Shown here piece by piece: positions 61,701 to 64,000 of a stretch of 64,000 nucleotides of DNA; the stretch's first letter is position 1, and the number at the start of each line of letters is the position of its first letter. The position numbers were made by a program, and so were the translations under genes. Origin of the DNA: Dichetophora obliterata. Lineage: Eukaryota; Arthropoda; Insecta; Diptera; Sciomyzidae. A model generated the notes under the pieces. That model was not told the DNA's origin and searched no databases. It saw only the letters and a list, made by a program, of their open reading frames with translations. The DNA is taken from the NCBI GenBank assembly GCA_963920525.1, contig OY986435.1:171779827-171843826 (forward strand), written 5' to 3'.

Positions 61701-63852
61701 TGTTTATCCAGGGTTAAAAACACTTAAAAAATTTAAAGTGCTGGGCAACGGTTTCAAAACTTTTTATATGATTTCCTTTTTTTCTAAAATTCATGTTTTA
61801 GAAGTTTAGATCTAGTGGATGAGTAACAGAACGGTGTACTTGATGTCAATGACCTTTGAAGGTAAAAATTGGTCTCCTCAAGACACAAACATCGATATAT
61901 GCATCATACTTAAGGTCGAACTCTAAATAACGAAGCTATGACGAACAATTTGAAAAGGGTTACTACGTTCGGCAAAATAAATTAAAAATAATTTTTGAAA
62001 TAGTTCTACTGAAATGATCGAAATCCTTAGGAAAATTTGAATTATTTTTGACGAGCTTTAATTTTCTGACATTAGTGGTACATTAGGAAGACCTGAGATT
62101 TAGTAGATAAGAGGTCAATGATCTTTGGACCAAAAAAAAAATATAGTCTTCTTAAGACAAAAACATCGATATACCATAGAGACCTGGTTGCCATTTTTTT
62201 TTTGCCATTTTAGCTTTCTTTTTTTAAGCTCGTGACCACTTTTGATACCATTAATTACCATTAATATAAAAACTTTTTTATAATTTTATTTTCAGTCTTT
62301 CGATGTGATGCTCTTTGCCTGAAATGCAATCTTACAATTCATACTAAGTACTCGACTACTGAATCCGATCCGGAATTCAAGCCGTTGGTTAATCTACTCT
62401 GTCCCGAACGTATTCTAATTATTGCCAATGGTTTTGTGCATATGTTGCATATTGAGTTGGAATCTAATGCAGCGCCATTGCAAGCAACACCTACAAGCCA
62501 ACAGTCGTCCGTAGCATCTCCTCAATTCCTTGCTACAAAAGCCACTCCACCACATGAATTCAACTCTTCATCATCATCGTCATCATTGGCACCAATTGAA
62601 CGACGCATAGTAGTAGATGAAACTATTGGTTGTGACAATCAGAATAATATAGTAGCACGCATTATTGCCGACTTTAGTGACATTGAAACTGACTCCACAC
62701 ACTCTGCACACTTCTCCAATCACAATAACAATAACAACAATAACAACAACAACGAAACTCAGCGCTCCACAAGCAGCAACAACGAAACCTACAGCTTAGC
62801 TACTAGCCATACCTGCGTAACGCGCAAGAATTACGACGAACTTATTTTTACCTGTAATGGTAACACTAGTTCGGTCAGTGCCTCTGGTTCATTGACCTCT
62901 GCTGCCCCTAGTATATCGGGCACAGTTGGTGGCGCTGCAACAAAAGTTAATTTGGTCAACCACCGCGGAGGCAGACGCCATCATCGCATTGTCACAAAAT
63001 CCTATCGCAATGGTGTCACCACGGTTGATCTACAGGGCTCTTCTACTTCGTCCGCTATTACGGACAAATCAAATGCTTATGAATTTTCCGAAGACAACGA
63101 AAAATGCGAAAAGATTGCCACATTCCGCAAGCGACGTCTTGCTGATAAAAAGTACGAGTTCTCTGAGGATAATTCGGAGAATATTATACCATTCACCAAG
63201 ATACGTTCGGCCGCTAAGAACACTTTCACAACTGCTCTATTCAGCTCTGCATCTTCACCCGGAGCATGTAGTTTAAGCACCGCTCGCAGCTTGCATCGTG
63301 CAGCTGGATCTAGTCAGTACAGTTTCTTCAACTCGCCATGCGCCTCACCTTCATCGTCACCGCGTCCCTCACATTCGAGTCTAGGCAGCGGTGACACCCA
63401 CTTTCTAAACCACACATCAACAGCCATGCAACGTGCTTCTCCCAATGGTTTGGGCTTCCGTTCGCCACCGACCTGCGCTTCGCCAGTCAGTGCTAGCATC
63501 ATGCGTTCGCCTGGCAAACATATTGCCGCTGCTTCTGCTCAATTTTATCAACAAAAATCTTCACCGCCACCAACGCTTTCGCAAGCTACTCAACATATGC
63601 TCAGTTTCAAGCCATTAACAACTTTGTCACCACTGCAGGTTTCCATGGCAAAGCGCAATCATTTTGAGTTGGGTGGCCACATGTCGCCAAATGCCAATGT
63701 TCCATTCCTTTCGCCACGACGCGAGGAATACAAAGTTGTCGAGGTACCATTGCAAGGTGGCATGGCTTTGGAGAAGCCGATGTGCACAAAGAAGTTTAAG
63801 CGACGCTATGTGGAAGAGGATGAAGCAGCTTCTGTCATTACTAGCGAAGAAG
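49497..63852 (+). CDS. DCAF15: DCAF15-like CUL4-DDB1 substrate receptor (3'-incomplete)
   Basis: Exons: 49497-49730, 49791-49909, 49984-50097, 50153-50403 and 62296-63852; all GT-AG and phase-consistent, 758 codons so far. The N-terminus is acidic and Ser-rich with a basic RHKRKRV patch. From exon 2 the protein follows vertebrate DCAF15: TPRAFSKVPNRLGFCLKDIV, then YLQGHMFMGLSACGQFMLSY, then LYFWVYQP, then CDALCLKCNLTIHTKYST and FKPLVNLL. These are the conserved segments of the DCAF15 WD40-like N-terminal domain, with C..C motifs before HTKY. DCAF15 recruits substrates to the DDB1-CUL4 ubiquitin ligase. The middle region here is a long Ser/Asn-rich insertion. The conserved C-terminal domain must lie beyond the window, after the GTGAGT donor at 63853. 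Confidence 0.85.
49791..49909 (+). CDS. DCAF15: DCAF15-like exon 2
   Basis: After a 60-bp intron ending TTTCTTTATAG. Encodes RTGNFSGNTRCQQTPRAFSK then VPNRLGFCLKDIVPYCYLQG. Ends two bases into a Gly codon before GTATCA. The alternative reading through the donor stops soon after. Confidence 0.85.
49984..50097 (+). CDS. DCAF15: DCAF15-like exon 3
   Basis: Completes the Gly codon and reads HMFMGLSACGQFMLSYKVCS then NDNVASNDYSFNIGYKY, matching [20 protein letters not shown] of the vertebrate protein. GTGAGT donor at 50098. Confidence 0.9.
50153..50403 (+). CDS. DCAF15: DCAF15-like exon 4
   Basis: After a 55-bp intron. Encodes LYFWVYQPHKPFRRYFKSCL, then FDDHGVDNLKEVTITQWKCT and the segment with YVKVPKFGCLDCKKLHEYDE. 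The CLDC pair matches the CAAC pair of human DCAF15. Ends one base into a Phe codon before GTAAGT. Confidence 0.9.
50420..51005 (-). pseudogene. Degenerate RTE-like retrotransposon 3' end
   Basis: On the minus strand, scattered matches to the fragment at 35018-35634 appear in order: ADKMKYL, RLGTHVTIANTSFEVV, RITLA-like DNSCQE, AAET, DNLTKLGATN, RQQAK. It ends GTTGTAGCGGCACATAAGTAAGT, the same terminal TTGTAGCG(C/G)…AAGTAAGT as the other copy. Many stops; an old copy lying just after the exon 4 donor. Confidence 0.65.
51079..51192. mobile_element. MITE, 114 bp, TIR CAGGGGCCGAATTACA
   Basis: CAGGGGCCGAATTACAGCATC and GATGTTGTAATTCGGCCCCTG are near-perfect inverted ends enclosing about 70 bp. 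No target duplication is obvious. Confidence 0.6.
51300..51835. repeat. Tandem array, ~150-bp units (CCACGCC…CTCCCAT type)
   Basis: Three to four diverged units. Each has GTCRAAT…GAAAACC(A/G)C(G/A)CC, then a CTCCCA(T/A) motif, an AAAATNNCACAAAAAT motif and a TTT(G/C)CACATA(A/T) motif, ending near CATATATTTRAAAWTTG. A relative lies at 60876-61160, and the array at 1-560 shares the CCAC and TCCCAT blocks. Confidence 0.65.
53366..53575 (+). repeat. Dispersed repeat, copy 2
   Basis: Same-orientation relative of 27036-27238; see that entry. It runs from AGGAACAACTAGGGCTGAA to the A run after ATCTTAAAA. Confidence 0.7.
53985..54150 (+). pseudogene. hAT/ZMYM1-like transposase fragment
   Basis: The frame LEQNGKVLSSIISVIVFCES followed by HDLPVREKDQSSSLVN fits the region of ZMYM1/DUF4371-type hAT proteins usually written N…IL.SII..I.FC…..LPLRG.. 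. It has no neighbouring domain and is probably a decayed piece. Confidence 0.45.
54430..54770 (+). pseudogene. Jockey-like retrotransposon fragment (linker region)
   Basis: Plus-strand frame with YVCSLDLNDLEIYKRLFLDF then SNPKKFWGFINTKKKSDGFP and SSFK. It is the endonuclease-to-RT linker of the same family as the minus-strand copy at 57243-59960, which reads ETYKRLFLEFEN and DPKKFWGFINVKKKTDGFPS. Confidence 0.65.
55738..55925 (+). pseudogene. Mariner transposase fragment (DD34D-like)
   Basis: The frame reads STAIVIRDLYAKKCSHIIS, a stop, and PPYSLDLASNDFWLFS, then shifts to DRYENTVSQTIEEIKAEL. These match the mariner segment around the third catalytic Asp (PPYSPDLAP.D..LF…IEEIK). The family differs from the DD41D copy at 32705. 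Confidence 0.65.
58169..58485. mobile_element. Small TIR element inside the Jockey-like copy
   Basis: TTGTGCCAATAAAGTAGCTGAT at 58170 and ATCAGATACTTTATTGACACAAA at about 58459-58480 are inverted, and a related ATGTCAATAAAGTG lies inside. It interrupts the linker frame between LFLEFEN and the FWGF motif. Confidence 0.55.
58985..59435 (-). pseudogene. Jockey-like endonuclease domain
   Basis: Two overlapping frames carry the apurinic-type endonuclease landmarks in order: NVRGLRSK, ETWLYGGITDLELFDNSFQV, YRNDRHADNNSAVGCGVLLA, NAYVPPKSS and GDFNLPDLKW. A frameshift separates 59146-59376 from 58985-59284. This domain nicks target DNA for retrotransposition. Confidence 0.75.
59540..59879 (-). mobile_element. 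tRNA-derived SINE with 12-bp target duplication
   Basis: ACGAAGACATTA flanks both sides (59528-59539 and 59880-59891). On the minus strand the head has the polymerase III A box (TAGCCTAGTGGGTAGAG) and B box (GGGTTCAATTCC). The body with GACAATGGCAAACCTC and GCCGTTCGGAGTCGGC follows, and it ends in an ATTT-rich tail. I recall this body from repeats of tephritid flies. It landed in the ORF1 C-terminus of the minus-strand Jockey-like copy. Confidence 0.85.
60876..61160. repeat. Tandem array, two ~155-bp units, related to 51300-51835
   Basis: Two units with ATGAACACCACGCCTGCCTCC and ATGAAAACCACGCCCACCTC, each followed by AAAATGCCACAAAAAT- or TTCAAAAAAATT-like and TTTTGCATATTAGCTT/TTTTACACATAAGCTT motifs. 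Same family as the array at 51.3 kb. Confidence 0.65.
61850..62180. repeat. Two-copy direct repeat ~265 bp apart
   Basis: GTCAATGA(C/T)CTTTG… followed by (T)TCCTCAAGACACAAACATCG or TCTTCTTAAGACAAAAACATC and GATATA occurs at about 61848-61902 and 62113-62172. Non-coding. Confidence 0.5.
62296..63852 (+). CDS. DCAF15: DCAF15-like exon 5
   Basis: Acceptor TTTTCAG; the Phe codon is completed from exon 4. The first 50 codons (CDALCLKCNLTIHTKYSTTE through LLCPERILIIANGFVHMLHI) finish the conserved N-terminal domain. Then follows a variable region: Ser and Pro runs, a poly-Asn tract (62720-62752), a two-copy unit YEFSEDN with IATFRKRRLADK or IIPFTKIRSAAK (about 63077-63220), and a Ser/Pro-rich stretch. 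It ends with an acidic VEEDEAASVITSEE before GTGAGT. Confidence 0.85.
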
Positions 63853-64000
63853 GTGAGTCAATAAAATATTAAAAAAATATCAAAAATCTATATATGAAGG
63901 ATTCCAAGATACTTCTCCCAATGTCATGTTCGCCCAATTCTTTTGTCATGTTCGCCGATTTAGCTGAAATTTTCAGCATTTGTTAATCTCTTTGGCTAAA
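63853..64000 (+). other. Start of the next DCAF15-like intron
   Basis: Begins GTGAGTCAATAAAATAT. The frame without splicing stops after four codons. The rest of the gene lies outside the window. Confidence 0.7.

Larger units (their letters stand above)
50404..62295 (+). other. 11.9-kb intron of the DCAF15-like gene
   Basis: Donor GTAAGT and acceptor TTTTATTTTCAG. It is more than a hundred times longer than the three upstream introns and is filled with mobile-element debris listed separately: RTE-like, hAT, Jockey-like, mariner, MITEs, a SINE and two tandem arrays. Stretches 51840-53360, 54780-55730, 56000-57230, 59960-60870 and 61160-62295 hold nothing recognised beyond AT-rich DNA. Confidence 0.85.

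Noticed and set aside
1..64000. CRISPR array or prokaryotic operon
   Set aside because: The tandem repeats here have no unique spacers of constant length and no cas genes; the genes have spliceosomal introns.

Overview
The window looks like nuclear DNA of a higher fly. It is very AT-rich, the two genes have short introns with GT-AG ends (51-85 bp), and the non-genic space is packed with insect-type transposable elements. Two features hint at a tephritid fruit fly: a DD41D ('rosa'-type) mariner, and a tRNA-headed SINE whose body I recall from tephritid sequence. That placement is inference.

Only two host genes can be supported, both on the + strand and both incomplete. (1) 13402-20076 is a secreted-type animal heme peroxidase in five visible exons. 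The catalytic domain (about 600 residues) keeps the distal His, catalytic Arg and proximal His. It is followed by a low-complexity, Thr/Lys/Asn-rich tail of about 1290 residues, mostly in one 4-kb exon. The signal-peptide exon(s) are not recognisable upstream. (2) 49497-63852 is a DCAF15-type gene, a substrate receptor of the CUL4-DDB1 ubiquitin ligase. Four small exons lie at 49497-50403; an 11.9-kb intron full of repeats follows; then comes a 1557-bp exon. The gene continues past the right edge.

Layout. 1-600: diverged tandem repeats. 2802-4916: palindromic hAT-like fold-back with 8-bp target duplication. 6466-6830: 96-bp tandem repeat. 10964-12471: second fold-back carrying an RNase H fragment. 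13402-20076: peroxidase gene. 20319-20816: TIR element. 22.7-24.8 kb: two hAT transposase remnants. 28.7-32.5 kb: minisatellite, MITEs and a third fold-back. 32705-33617: DD41D mariner. 34245-41760: a minus-strand Jockey-like retrotransposon broken by a Tc1-like element (itself hit by an RTE-like fragment), a Helitron-like segment, a foldback-type element with 9-bp target duplication, and a Harbinger-type MITE. 42146-43385: piggyBac-like element without a catalytic core. 46710-48622: hAT element. 49497-63852: DCAF15-like gene, whose large intron holds RTE-, Jockey-, mariner- and hAT-derived pieces, two tandem arrays and a SINE with a clean 12-bp target duplication.

The two host genes show no functional link. 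The strongest story is the nested transposon history at 34-41.8 kb, where precise target-site duplications let the order of insertions be read, and the unusual number of large fold-back elements.
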